Shown piece after piece: positions 17,236-26,605 of a stretch of 64,000 nt of DNA (positions are counted from its first letter, which is position 1; each line of letters begins with the position of its first letter). The notes under the pieces are model-generated. The model saw nothing but the letters and a program-made list of their open reading frames with translations. It did no database searches and was not told the DNA's origin. This stretch comes from Gaetbulibacter_A sp043876815. GTDB lineage: Bacteria; Bacteroidota; Bacteroidia; Flavobacteriales; Flavobacteriaceae. The stretch is taken from assembly GCF_043876815.1 (NCBI RefSeq), contig NZ_JBAWKA010000001.1:930001-994000 (forward strand), read 5' to 3'. A program made the translations under genes and the position numbers.

Positions 17236-18467
17236 TAGGATCGTAAATTCTTGATGCGTTGTAATAATGTAGGATGCGAGTAATGCACAAAGACATACGC
17301 CGGATGCGGCGTTAAATTACTCAAACTTTTTTTCGATAAAGTTTTTAAAGCTTTAATTAACGGTTCCGGTTTATAGGTGTTTTTAGCAAAATTATCCGCC
17401 TGGTATTCAAAGGCTCTCGAAAATAAGTTCATAATCAATCCGGTGAAAGCAGAGATTGGTGTGTAAAGCAATACAAAAGCGATCAATCCAATATGAAAGC
17501 TTGGAATAGCGACGCCCAACGCTTCCGATAAAATAGGATTGGAAATACACAGCGATAAAACAAAAAGCGTCAAACCGGTGAGTAGGATGGAGGCTACCAA
17601 ATTAAAAATAATATGCTTCTTTTTGTAATGCCCAACTTCATGTGCCAATACGGCAACAATTTCCTCTTCCTCCAGATCGTTAATCAAGGTGTCATAAAGG
17701 GTTACTCGTTTTTCTTTTCCAAAACCCGAAAAATATGCATTGGCCTTAGTACTTCGTTTTGAGCCATCGATCACAAAAATTTTATCCAGTTTAAAACCTA
17801 CCGTTTGGGCGTATTCTGAAATTTTATTCCGTAAATCACCCTGATTCAGCGGCGTTTGTTTATTGAATAAAGGCACAATAAGTTTCGAGTAGAACATATT
17901 CATAAACAAGGTGAAAACTGCCATGAGCCCCCATGCATACAACCAAAAGTATTCGCCTGAGGCATGATAGAACCAAACCACTAAAGCGAGAACACCTCCA
18001 CCTACAACAGCCATCAAGAACAAACCTTTTATCTTATCCAGAATAAAAACTTTTAAGGTGGTTTTATTGAAACCAAATTTTTCCTCGATCACAAAGGTGC
18101 TGTAATATGAAAACGGTAAACTTAGCAGGTCACTGCCAATAACAATAATTCCAAAAAATACGAGAGCAATCCCAATCGGGTTATCGGTGAAACTTCGGGC
18201 TATATTATCGACAAATTCAAAGCCATCAAGAAGTAAGAAAGCTATAGTTACGACCAATGAAAAAGTAGAACTGATAAGTCCAAAGCGGTAACGGACCGCC
18301 TTGTATTGCTGCGATTTTTTATAATCTTCTTCTTCATAAACATCTTGAATCGGTTCCGGCAAGGCATCATTAAAATGTTTGGCATTTAGGGCATCAAGAA
18401 TTTTATCTAATGTAAAATTGATGAGTATAAAACCGATAATGAAGTAAAAAAGTATTTCTGCTGTCAT
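17235..18467 (-). CDS. M48 family (Ste24/CAAX prenyl-type) metallopeptidase
   Basis: 410 residues with about seven membrane helices. Zinc motif HEVGHYKKKH (HExxH, about residue 276) and downstream glutamate in the FEYQADNFAKN block match the M48A subfamily. The YKAVRYRFG and KRSTKANAYFSGFGKEKRVTLYD segments are typical. It is an integral membrane protease; in bacteria it is thought to degrade or process membrane proteins. The stop codon sits at the edge of a GGGCGTT repeat, which may have set the C-terminus. Confidence 0.93.
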   Translation of the reverse strand: MTAEILFYFIIGFILINFTLDKILDALNAKHFNDALPEPIQDVYEEEDYKKSQQYKAVRYRFGLISSTFSLVVTIAFLLLDGFEFVDNIARSFTDNPIGIALVFFGIIVIGSDLLSLPFSYYSTFVIEEKFGFNKTTLKVFILDKIKGLFLMAVVGGGVLALVVWFYHASGEYFWLYAWGLMAVFTLFMNMFYSKLIVPLFNKQTPLNQGDLRNKISEYAQTVGFKLDKIFVIDGSKRSTKANAYFSGFGKEKRVTLYDTLINDLEEEEIVAVLAHEVGHYKKKHIIFNLVASILLTGLTLFVLSLCISNPILSEALGVAIPSFHIGLIAFVLLYTPISAFTGLIMNLFSRAFEYQADNFAKNTYKPEPLIKALKTLSKKSLSNLTPHPAYVFVHYSHPTLLQRIKNLRS

Positions 18468-18499
18468 AGAGTGAGGTCTTATTTAGTTCTGGATTTAAA

Positions 18500-19300
18500 T
18501 CATTGAAATCCACGTTGTCTTCTGGCTTCAAAAATAAGAATTCCTGCGGCAACAGACACGTTCATTGAGTCTATTTCGCCCTGCATGGGAATAATAATAT
18601 TTTGGGATGATGCTTTTAACCAGGCTTCACTTAAACCGGTCGCTTCGGTACCCACTACAATAGCACTGGGGTTTAAAAAGTTTTGCGAATCATAAGACTT
18701 TGAGGCTTGAAGCGCCGCACAGTAAATAGAGATATTCTGCGCTTTTAAAAAACTAATAATATTCTCTGTACTTCCTGTGGCAATGTTGTTTGTAAACAAA
18801 CCGCCCACACTAGATCTTATGATGTTGGGATTATACATATCGGTCTTCGGATTAGCAATGATCACCGCATCAACACCCGCGGCATCAGCTGTTCTCAAAA
18901 GCGCGCCGATATTTCCCGGCTTTTCAGTAGCTTCAGCTACTAAAATCAATGGGTTTTCAGTAATTAATTCAAGATCCTCGATCTCGAGTTCTTTAGAGTT
19001 CGCTACAGCGATCAGACCTTCAGTAGAATCCCGATAGGCTAGTTTTCGGTAGACTTCGGAGGAAATCTCGATGATCTCTACCATTACAGGTATAAAGGTG
19101 GTCAAGGTCTCCAGAGAGACAATATCAGGGCAAAATAACACCTTCTCTAAAGAGTAGCCTCCTTTTAAGGCCAAACCTAGCTCTCGCTGGCCTTCTATTA
19201 AAAAAAGCCCCTTTTTTTCGCGCTCCCTTGATTTATCGCGAAGCTGCACTAGTTGTTTGATGTAGCTGTTTTGTGTGCTGCTGATGAGTTTCATTTCCAT
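18500..19300 (-). CDS. SpoU family RNA 2'-O-methyltransferase (RlmB/TsnR-like)
   Basis: 266 residues. An N-terminal substrate-binding domain (KLISSTQNSYIKQL-L-DKSREREKKGLFLIEGQREL) is followed by the SPOUT knot: LVAEATEKPGNIGALLRTADAAGVDAVI, VVGTEATGLSEAWL, and IPMQGEIDSMNVSVAAGI. It should methylate a ribose in 23S rRNA; the exact site is not clear. A second ATG six bases in (19294) is possible. The -7 box ends seven bases upstream, so the mRNA would be leaderless or nearly so. Confidence 0.88.
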   Translation of the reverse strand: MEMKLISSTQNSYIKQLVQLRDKSREREKKGLFLIEGQRELGLALKGGYSLEKVLFCPDIVSLETLTTFIPVMVEIIEISSEVYRKLAYRDSTEGLIAVANSKELEIEDLELITENPLILVAEATEKPGNIGALLRTADAAGVDAVIIANPKTDMYNPNIIRSSVGGLFTNNIATGSTENIISFLKAQNISIYCAALQASKSYDSQNFLNPSAIVVGTEATGLSEAWLKASSQNIIIPMQGEIDSMNVSVAAGILIFEARRQRGFQ

Positions 19301-19306
19301 ACGCTA

Positions 19307-19314
19307 CAAAAATA
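19307..19314 (-). promoter_or_regulatory. -7 promoter box very close to the methyltransferase start
   Basis: Minus-strand TATTTTTG, exact consensus; expected transcription start is near 19302, at the start codon. Confidence 0.5.
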
Positions 19315-19339
19315 CATATTTAATATGGCCTTTTAATTA

Positions 19340-19368
19340 AAAAAAGCGAGCTCTGAGGCTCGCTTTTT
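19340..19368 (-). terminator. Terminator of the amidohydrolase operon
   Basis: AAAAAGCGAGC and GCTCGCTTTTT arms with a short loop, directly after the last amidohydrolase stop. Confidence 0.85.
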
Positions 19369-19369
19369 C

Positions 19370-20668
19370 TTATAAGGATTGTTTCTTGTACTTTTTGGAA
19401 TATCGTTTCCAAAGTTCCGTTTGATGCGTTTCTAAACTAATAAGTCTGCCATCAATAAAGGCATGGGTTATCTGATTGGTTCTCATATCTAGGGCATCTC
19501 CTTTAGAAATAAATAGTGTGGCACTTTTTCCAGCCTCCAGGGTTCCGTATTGATCATCGATACCCAAAATTTTCGCAGGGTTTAAGGTGATAAGCTGTAA
19601 AGCTTGCTCTTTTGTTAAACCACGCGATACCGTGGTGCCGGCATAAAATGGAAGATTTCTAGATTGCATACGTTCCATTCTTCCAGCTCCTGCCACTTCC
19701 AAAGCAACAGTAATACCGTAGTCGGTAAGAATCTTGGCATTTTTGAAAGGTCTGTCGTAATCATCGTCCTCATGCTCCGGTAAACTGTGAACACGACTTA
19801 AAACTACAGGAATATCATTCTTTTTTAGTAGCTCTAAGGTTTTGTATGCTTCCTGAGCATCAACGATTACAAGTTTGTCTATGCCTTGGGATTTAGAAAA
19901 TCCAACGGCATCACGAATCCCTTTTTCATCTTCTACATGAATAAATAACTTTTTAGTGCCTTTAAAAACACCTTCTAAAGCTTCAAAAGGTAAATTCGTG
20001 GTGGGCTTATTTCCCTGGTTGTAAGCTTTAGCATTATCAAAATAACTCTTAATAGCCTCAATCTCTTCACTATATTTTTCATTTATAGTAACCACCCCGC
20101 GTCTGGAGCTTACGGATCTCGGCCAATTCATATGTATGGCATCGTCTGTTTTTATGGCTGCATCTTCCCAGTTCCAGGCGTCGAACTGCACTACGGATGA
20201 GGTTCCGGAAATCCGTCCACCTTGAGGTGTGATCTGCCCGATTAAAACCCCATTAGGACGCATGGATTCCACAATTTTTGATTCAGCATTATAGGCGATC
20301 AAACTACGAACGTTTGGAACCCATTGGCCGAGTTCTTCATCGTCGTCTGAAGCTCGAACAGCATCAATTTCAATGAGGCCAAGCGTGGAGTTTGGAACAA
20401 TGAATCCCGGATACACATCATGGCCTTTGGCCTCGATGACCTCAAAACCGCTAAAATCTATTGTGCTTTGTGTGGCATCCATAATCTCATCAATTTTACC
20501 ATCTTTAAGTATAATGATACTATTATTAACCACAGAACCATTTCCCACATGTGTCGTGGCACCTACAATAGCAATGGTTTTTGTTTGTTTGGGAGCAGGG
20601 GTTTGCTGTGCCATCACAAGAATGGTAAACAGTGTAAATATATAAGTGAATAAAGTTTTCATAATCAT
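19370..20668 (-). CDS. Exported amidohydrolase-fold protein with degenerate metal site
   Basis: 432 residues. Signal peptide (about 1-20) then an imidazolonepropionase-like amidohydrolase fold. The typical first metal motif HxH after PGFID is replaced by PGFIVPNSTLG, and I find no clear metal-binding His pair later; the C-terminal ALQLITLNPAKILGIDDQYGTLEAGKSATLF block is intact. It starts six bases after the stop of the larger paralogue, so the two are co-transcribed. It may be a non-catalytic partner of that protein. Annotation as an active enzyme should be avoided. Confidence 0.8.
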   Translation of the reverse strand: MIMKTLFTYIFTLFTILVMAQQTPAPKQTKTIAIVGATTHVGNGSVVNNSIIILKDGKIDEIMDATQSTIDFSGFEVIEAKGHDVYPGFIVPNSTLGLIEIDAVRASDDDEELGQWVPNVRSLIAYNAESKIVESMRPNGVLIGQITPQGGRISGTSSVVQFDAWNWEDAAIKTDDAIHMNWPRSVSSRRGVVTINEKYSEEIEAIKSYFDNAKAYNQGNKPTTNLPFEALEGVFKGTKKLFIHVEDEKGIRDAVGFSKSQGIDKLVIVDAQEAYKTLELLKKNDIPVVLSRVHSLPEHEDDDYDRPFKNAKILTDYGITVALEVAGAGRMERMQSRNLPFYAGTTVSRGLTKEQALQLITLNPAKILGIDDQYGTLEAGKSATLFISKGDALDMRTNQITHAFIDGRLISLETHQTELWKRYSKKYKKQSL

Positions 20669-20674
20669 TGTTTT

Positions 20675-23653
20675 TTAAATTCCGCTATCCATTGAATCAC
20701 AGTGTAAATGCACGTCTTCCTTCGTGGAAATAGGCTTGGTTTTTAAACCTTTGTTTTTGTCTAGCATCATATCATTGATCAGTGCGCTTCGTTCTTTTTT
20801 GATAGCTTCACGCATTTCCTTGTCTTTAGCAATATCAAAATATGTTGCTCCTTCAATGAGGGTTTTTTCCGCTTTAGCGTAGATAGAAAGTGGATTGTCA
20901 GACCATAATACCAGATCGGCATCCTTACCTTCTTTTACACTACCCACGCGATCATCGATATGTAATAATTTAGCTGGGTTGAGAGTAACCATTTTCCAGG
21001 CCTCTTCTTCAGTCATACCACCATATTTTACAGATTTGGCAGCTTCCTGATTTAAGCGTCTGGACATTTCAGCATCATCACTGTTTATGGCCACGGTAAC
21101 ACCCGCATTGTGCATGATGGCAGCATTATACGGAATGGCATCCTTAACCTCATATTTATAGGCCCACCAGTCGCTAAACGTAGAACCTCCAACGCCATGT
21201 TCAGCCATTTTATCAGCTACCTTGTAACCTTCAAGAATGTGAGTAAAAGTGTTCACTCTGAAGTTGAATTTCTCAGCTACTTTCATGAGCATATTGATCT
21301 CACTTTGTACATATGAATGGCAGGAAATAAATCGTTCCTTGTTTAAAATTTCGGCTAATACATCGAGTTCAATATCACGTTTGTAGGGCTTGCCACTTTT
21401 CTTCAAAGAATCATAAGCTTGAGCTCGTGCAAAATAATCTGTGAATACCTGTTCCACACCCATACGTGACTGCGGGAAACGCGAGCCACTACTCCAGTTC
21501 GACTGTTTTACATTTTCGCCCAAGGCGAATTTGATAAATTTCGGACTGTTATTATAAATTAAATTTTGAGCTGATTCGCCCCACTTTAATTTAATGATAG
21601 CGGAACGCCCACCAATTGGATTCGCCGAACCATGTAATATTTGAATAGAGGTTACACCGCCTGCTAGATCACGATAAATACCAATACTTTTTTCATCAAC
21701 AACGTCTTCAATACTCACCTCGGCCGATGAGTTTTGACCCCCCTCATTCACCGAAGAGGTCGCAATATGTGAATGCTCATCAATAATGCCGGCGGTTAAA
21801 TGTTTTCCGGTAGCGTCAATGACTTGAGCCCGGGAATTAGAAAGGTTCTTACCGATTTTTGCAATTTTACCATCCTTTACCAGAACATCGGTATTTCGTA
21901 AAATACCTGCATCTTCATTGGTCCAAACAGTGGCATTTTTAAATAAAATGGTTTCTGATTCTGGTAACGATTCAAAACCATAAGCTTTATTAGGATAGGT
22001 TACAGGGGTCATGGCATATACCGAAGTACTATTTTCTGCTTCTTTTTTATCTTCATCCTCAGATTTTGAGGCTGTGCGCTTTGCATAGAACGCAGATTCC
22101 TTGCCGTCTGGATGAATTAATTTTCCAGAGATCCCGCCTTGTTCATCTACTTTTCCTACGATGCGAATAAACGTATTTGCTGTGCTATCAGCTGTAGTCA
22201 TACTCAGTTTTGCCCAGTTGTTGTCATAGGTTATTTTAGAACCGAAAGTTTGCGTTTTAGAACTTATTTTTGATTTCAACTTGCTCATGGAGGAGCCTGA
22301 AACATTGAGTTTGTAAGGTGTTTTATTTATTGCAAATTCATAATCGCCACGGATATCTTTAGTGTTTACAGGTTCAAAAACGGTTTTATCACCTTGGATC
22401 CAGTGTTCGTAGAACATGGTGTTCTTATCAAAAATATCTCCGGAGGTAATAATAAAATTTGCCAAACTACCATTTCTCAGTGAGCCAATTTCTGATGTTT
22501 TGCCCAATATGCTCGCGGGTACAGTAGTTAAGGCTTTCAAAGCTTTTTCTTCGCTTAATCCGGCGGCTATCGCCTTTAATAAATTGGTTTTAAATTCCTT
22601 TATAGATTTAAGTTTCGCCGTAGTAAATGCGAAAGTAATATTGTTGTCTGCCAGTAATTTTGGATTGTAAGGACTTTGGTTCCAGGCTCTGAGGTCTGCC
22701 AAACTTAAATTCTCTGTTGCAAAAGGATCTTCCACATTAAAAGCATCAGGGAAATTTAATGGAAGAATTACAGTGGCGTTTGTGTTTTTAAGGTCTTCAA
22801 TGCGTTCATATTCGTCGCCGCCACCCAAAATCACGTATTGCACACCATATTCATCGCCAACTTTATCAGCACGCATAATGTTTTGACGACTACCAGCTTC
22901 AAAGAATTGAACCAACGGTTTATTTCTATTGAAAGCTTCTAAAGACAAATCTTTGGTTTTGATCTGACCTTTGCTATACCAATCTGCATCAATATATAAC
23001 TGACGAATTAGGGCCATACTACCCATTATAGATGAAGGATAGGATTGCTGTGATTTAACACTTTTAGAAAATGAAAAATACTGTCCGGAGTTATCATCCA
23101 GAACACGATATTGGTTCCCGTTGTTATTATTCAACGAAATTAAAAGTCCGGTGCCACGCACAATACCGTCATGAATGTGGGTGTTCACCACGCCAAAACC
23201 AGCCTCGAGGAGTTCTGAGGCCTTTTTAGTATCGTATTTAAAAGCTTCAATTGCTTTTTGTTCAGGCATCACGTGATCATTCCAGTAGTAACCTGTTCTT
23301 GTAGCCTCGTATTGCGTTGATCGCGACCAGCCGGAAGATCTTTGAGGTTGGTCAATACCAAAATCAGAATATAGATCGATAAAGGAAGGATAGATAAACT
23401 TGCCTTTTAAATCGAAAATAACCGTATTTTCAGGAATCGACATGTTGCTACCTGCTCCCACTACCTTACCATCTTTAATAAGTAAGGTCCCATTGTTAAT
23501 AATCTCAGTAGGTGTTACATAAATTTTGGCATTCGTTAGGGCTTTGTAGTTTGTGTTTACAGTTTTTACACCATTGTTTTTAGGGAAATAGTCTTGTGCG
23601 TCTATCATCATGCAAAAGAACATGGTGATATACAGAAAAAATTTTCTATTCAT
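20675..23653 (-). CDS. Exported tandem amidohydrolase-domain protein
   Basis: 992 residues. Signal peptide (1-19) then two amidohydrolase domains. In the first (about 35-430) the metal motif is lost (PSFIDLYSDFGI in place of xHxH). The second (about 575-960) keeps GIIDEHSHIA with its HxH, a central histidine region (ISCHSYVQSE, NTFTHILEG) and the metal/catalytic aspartate in AINSDDAEMSRR, so it may be active. Each domain ends in a VTLNPAKLLHIDD-type block. It likely hydrolyses a cyclic amide or peptide-like bond in the periplasm; the substrate is unknown. It forms an operon with the next, degenerate paralogue. Confidence 0.88.
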   Translation of the reverse strand: MNRKFFLYITMFFCMMIDAQDYFPKNNGVKTVNTNYKALTNAKIYVTPTEIINNGTLLIKDGKVVGAGSNMSIPENTVIFDLKGKFIYPSFIDLYSDFGIDQPQRSSGWSRSTQYEATRTGYYWNDHVMPEQKAIEAFKYDTKKASELLEAGFGVVNTHIHDGIVRGTGLLISLNNNNGNQYRVLDDNSGQYFSFSKSVKSQQSYPSSIMGSMALIRQLYIDADWYSKGQIKTKDLSLEAFNRNKPLVQFFEAGSRQNIMRADKVGDEYGVQYVILGGGDEYERIEDLKNTNATVILPLNFPDAFNVEDPFATENLSLADLRAWNQSPYNPKLLADNNITFAFTTAKLKSIKEFKTNLLKAIAAGLSEEKALKALTTVPASILGKTSEIGSLRNGSLANFIITSGDIFDKNTMFYEHWIQGDKTVFEPVNTKDIRGDYEFAINKTPYKLNVSGSSMSKLKSKISSKTQTFGSKITYDNNWAKLSMTTADSTANTFIRIVGKVDEQGGISGKLIHPDGKESAFYAKRTASKSEDEDKKEAENSTSVYAMTPVTYPNKAYGFESLPESETILFKNATVWTNEDAGILRNTDVLVKDGKIAKIGKNLSNSRAQVIDATGKHLTAGIIDEHSHIATSSVNEGGQNSSAEVSIEDVVDEKSIGIYRDLAGGVTSIQILHGSANPIGGRSAIIKLKWGESAQNLIYNNSPKFIKFALGENVKQSNWSSGSRFPQSRMGVEQVFTDYFARAQAYDSLKKSGKPYKRDIELDVLAEILNKERFISCHSYVQSEINMLMKVAEKFNFRVNTFTHILEGYKVADKMAEHGVGGSTFSDWWAYKYEVKDAIPYNAAIMHNAGVTVAINSDDAEMSRRLNQEAAKSVKYGGMTEEEAWKMVTLNPAKLLHIDDRVGSVKEGKDADLVLWSDNPLSIYAKAEKTLIEGATYFDIAKDKEMREAIKKERSALINDMMLDKNKGLKTKPISTKEDVHLHCDSMDSGI

Positions 23654-23710
23654 AGCTATTAATCAATTTTGCTCTAAAAGTAAAAAAATTAACTATGGAT
23701 TGAATTATAT

Positions 23711-24796
23711 TTAGATTTTTTTAACTTTTGATGAGGAATTTTCATCGAAGTAGTTGGTTATCAGGGCGACAACGTAACTGTAGCTTTCCATGCCTTTACT
23801 TTGTTTGTTCACTTTCAGGAAGTTACCATAAAATAATTTGAAGTAAGGTTCCGCAGGATTTTCATGCGCTTCCCAGAATTCACGAACTTCCTGGTAATTT
23901 TTAAGAATACCTTCGTTAACATCCGCAACCATGTCTTCATATAAACACGGATCCCGGAAATAAATTTCGTTTAGGCAAAACCGCAGTGCGAAGGTGTAAC
24001 CGGCATAGTTAAAAAAGATGTCATCGTGGTTAATGGCAGCTAAACAACCTATAAAATTTGCCTCATTTTCTGCAGCGTAACCTAGTTGATGGGCAACTTC
24101 GTGTGATGCTGTGGTTGGATATTTGAAAATCGGAATCATCCCATCAACCTGAGCCTCATTGGTCAGCGGATTTAAATAGCCACTAAAACCCATATAAGTT
24201 AATGGGAAACTGTAAAGGGATTTTTTAATGCTTTTCGTGGTGTAGTCTAAATGAGGAAAACTTGTTCTTAAATTATGATACCCGGTAGGAACCATTTTAA
24301 AGATCTCTAATTCTTTATATGGAATCGTTACTTTAATAGTATCGTTTTTTGTAATTTTTAAGTGAATGGCGTTGGTTTTCTCAATAAGATTATTCGTCAC
24401 GGAAACCAATTGTTCTTGGGTATAGTCTGAATTTAATTGAAGATTTTTATGAAGCGGTAATCGATGATAATTAAGTCCCCAAAAAAAGTGAAATGCAAAA
24501 TAGATTACCGATAAGGCTGCAAAAACATCAGTTAGCCAACCCTTTGTGTCTTTCCTAAAACGTCTTCTATTGATGATGAACCACCGGATGATATAAATTG
24601 TGCTTAGCGCGTAAACGATGTCACCAAATGAGAACGGAAGCCAGCCCAACATGAATCGTAATATATTTGATATGTACGGATACAGACCGAGGCTGTAATA
24701 GTGTTCAATAAAATCAGGAAAAAGCGATAAAAGTTTTACCAGAAAAACCTGTGGAATGAGTAATAACGCAATGTACTTTTTTTTGTTTTTCGGCAT
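23711..24796 (-). CDS. DUF3810 membrane-anchored putative metallopeptidase
   Basis: 361 residues. Three N-terminal hydrophobic segments (about 7-25, 40-68, 88-108) are followed by a soluble domain with HEVAHQLGY (an HExxH zinc motif) and a nearby glutamate-rich ENEANF that could be the third ligand. This fits DUF3810, a Bacteroidota family with predicted zinc protease character. The protein starts 72 bases from the divergent pepD. Substrate unknown. Confidence 0.82.
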   Translation of the reverse strand: MPKNKKKYIALLLIPQVFLVKLLSLFPDFIEHYYSLGLYPYISNILRFMLGWLPFSFGDIVYALSTIYIIRWFIINRRRFRKDTKGWLTDVFAALSVIYFAFHFFWGLNYHRLPLHKNLQLNSDYTQEQLVSVTNNLIEKTNAIHLKITKNDTIKVTIPYKELEIFKMVPTGYHNLRTSFPHLDYTTKSIKKSLYSFPLTYMGFSGYLNPLTNEAQVDGMIPIFKYPTTASHEVAHQLGYAAENEANFIGCLAAINHDDIFFNYAGYTFALRFCLNEIYFRDPCLYEDMVADVNEGILKNYQEVREFWEAHENPAEPYFKLFYGNFLKVNKQSKGMESYSYVVALITNYFDENSSSKVKKI

Positions 24797-24840
24797 GTCT
24801 CAAAAATAGTAAACAATTTATAATTCCGCATCCTTATACG

Positions 24841-24848
24841 TATCTTTG
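24841..24848 (+). promoter_or_regulatory. -7 promoter box for pepD
   Basis: TATCTTTG, exact TAnnTTTG, 20 bases before the ATG. Confidence 0.55.
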
Positions 24849-24868
24849 TAAATCTAAAATTAAAAATA

Positions 24869-26329
24869 ATGAACGAAGAAATACGCCAGCTAGAACCACA
24901 AGCCATTTGGAATAAATTTGCCGATTTGAACGCGGTGCCAAGACCTTCAAAAAAAGAAGAACGTGTCATTGCATTTATGAAAGATTTTGGTAAAAATTTG
25001 GGTTTAGAAACTCTTGAGGATGCTGTTGGCAATGTGATCATAAGAAAACCGGCTACCAAGGGAATGGAAGATCGGCAAACCGTGGTAATGCAATCACATT
25101 TGGATATGGTTCATCAAAAAAACAACGATACGGTCTTCGATTTTGATACTCAGGGTGTCATGATGTATGTTGATGGTGATTGGGTTCGTGCTAAAGGCAC
25201 AACTCTTGGTGCTGATAATGGTTTAGGCGTTGCAACTATTATGGCTATTTTAGAAAGTAAAGATATTGCACATCCCGCGATCGAGGCACTTTTTACAATT
25301 GATGAAGAAACCGGAATGACGGGTGCGATGGGTTTAAATAGTGACATTTTAAGTGGGACTATATTATTGAATTTGGATACGGAAGAAGATGATGAAATTG
25401 GTGTTGGTTGTGCTGGAGGCATTGATGTAACGGCGACAAGACAATATGATGAGGAGGAAACACCTGAATTTAAAATAGGATATACTATAAAAGTAAAAGG
25501 TTTGCAGGGAGGTCATTCCGGTATGCAGATCCATGAAGGTCTGGGGAATGCGAATAAAATAATGAACCGTTTACTATTCGATGGTTTTGAATATTTTGGT
25601 TTACGAATATCAGAAATAAATGGCGGTGGGTTACGCAATGCAATTCCCCGCGAGAGTTCAGCAACGGTGGCGATCGATACAGAGAAAGAAAAAGCTTTCG
25701 TGGCACATATTGCCGAATTATCGAATATGATAAAAAAGGAGTTTAAAGTTTTGGAACCGCAGTTGGATATTATCATATCTAAATCAAATACGCCGAAGAA
25801 CATTATGGATCTCGGGGTTCAGGAAGGCCTTACCAAAGCAATTTACGCGGCTCTAAATGGTGTTTATCGTATGAGTCCAGACATTCCTGATCTGGTTGAG
25901 ACCTCAAATAATATAGCCAAAGTGGTTGTGAAAGATGGAAAGATCCATATTGGTTGTTTAACTCGATCTTCGGTTGAGAGTTCGAAATGGGATCTGGCCA
26001 ATGCCTTGAGAGCTACCTTCGAATTGACCGGTTGCGAGGTTGAATTTTCAGGTGATTATCCCGGTTGGGCACCGAATATGGATTCCCCTATTTTAAAGGT
26101 TATGGAAGATCTTTATGAATCGTTGAACCAGGAAAAACCACATGTAGCGGCTTGCCATGCAGGCTTAGAGTGTGGTATTTTAGGACAAAATTATCCTGAT
26201 ATGGATATGATCAGTTTTGGACCAAATATAAGAGGAGCGCATTCCCCTGATGAGCGTGTACAAATCTCTTCGGTTCAAAAATTTTGGATTTTTGTACAGG
26301 AAATTCTAAAACAAATTCCAAAAAAATAA
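24869..26329 (+). CDS. pepD: Aminoacyl-histidine dipeptidase (M20 family)
   Basis: 486 residues, no signal peptide, so cytosolic. M20 motifs: MQSHLDMVHQ (first zinc ligand and aspartate), TTLGADNGLGVA (bridging aspartate), FTIDEETGMTGA (catalytic and zinc glutamates), and a C-terminal CHAGLECGILGQ (zinc histidine). Order and length match PepD (carnosinase-type dipeptidase), which cleaves Xaa-His and other dipeptides. It is a single-gene unit. Confidence 0.94.
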   Translation: MNEEIRQLEPQAIWNKFADLNAVPRPSKKEERVIAFMKDFGKNLGLETLEDAVGNVIIRKPATKGMEDRQTVVMQSHLDMVHQKNNDTVFDFDTQGVMMYVDGDWVRAKGTTLGADNGLGVATIMAILESKDIAHPAIEALFTIDEETGMTGAMGLNSDILSGTILLNLDTEEDDEIGVGCAGGIDVTATRQYDEEETPEFKIGYTIKVKGLQGGHSGMQIHEGLGNANKIMNRLLFDGFEYFGLRISEINGGGLRNAIPRESSATVAIDTEKEKAFVAHIAELSNMIKKEFKVLEPQLDIIISKSNTPKNIMDLGVQEGLTKAIYAALNGVYRMSPDIPDLVETSNNIAKVVVKDGKIHIGCLTRSSVESSKWDLANALRATFELTGCEVEFSGDYPGWAPNMDSPILKVMEDLYESLNQEKPHVAACHAGLECGILGQNYPDMDMISFGPNIRGAHSPDERVQISSVQKFWIFVQEILKQIPKK

Positions 26330-26336
26330 GAGCCCT

Positions 26337-26561
26337 TCAAGGCACGGGATCATACCCGGAACCACCCCAAGGATGACAACTCAAAATCCGTTTCAAAGCA
26401 AGCCAACCGCCTTTCAAAATCCCGTGCTTTTGTAGAGCTTCTTTGGCGTAATTTGAGCAGGTAGGACTGTATCTACAAGTTGGTGGTGTTAGAGGTGAAA
26501 TAAGAACCTGATAGACTTTTATCAAGAATAAAAAGGGTGCTATAAGTATTTTTTTTAGCAT
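26337..26561 (-). CDS. yidD: Membrane protein insertion efficiency factor YidD
   Basis: 74 residues with the family signature PTCRYSPTCSNYAKEALQKHG and the GSGYDPVP ending. YidD is a small membrane-associated protein that helps the YidC insertase. It lies downstream of cysS on the same strand, 44 bases away, and its stop is seven bases from the pepD stop. Confidence 0.95.
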   Translation of the reverse strand: MLKKILIAPFLFLIKVYQVLISPLTPPTCRYSPTCSNYAKEALQKHGILKGGWLALKRILSCHPWGGSGYDPVP

Positions 26562-26605
26562 ACCGGTTTTCCTTGTTTGAGGAAAGTTTTTATAGTACTT
26601 TAAGC

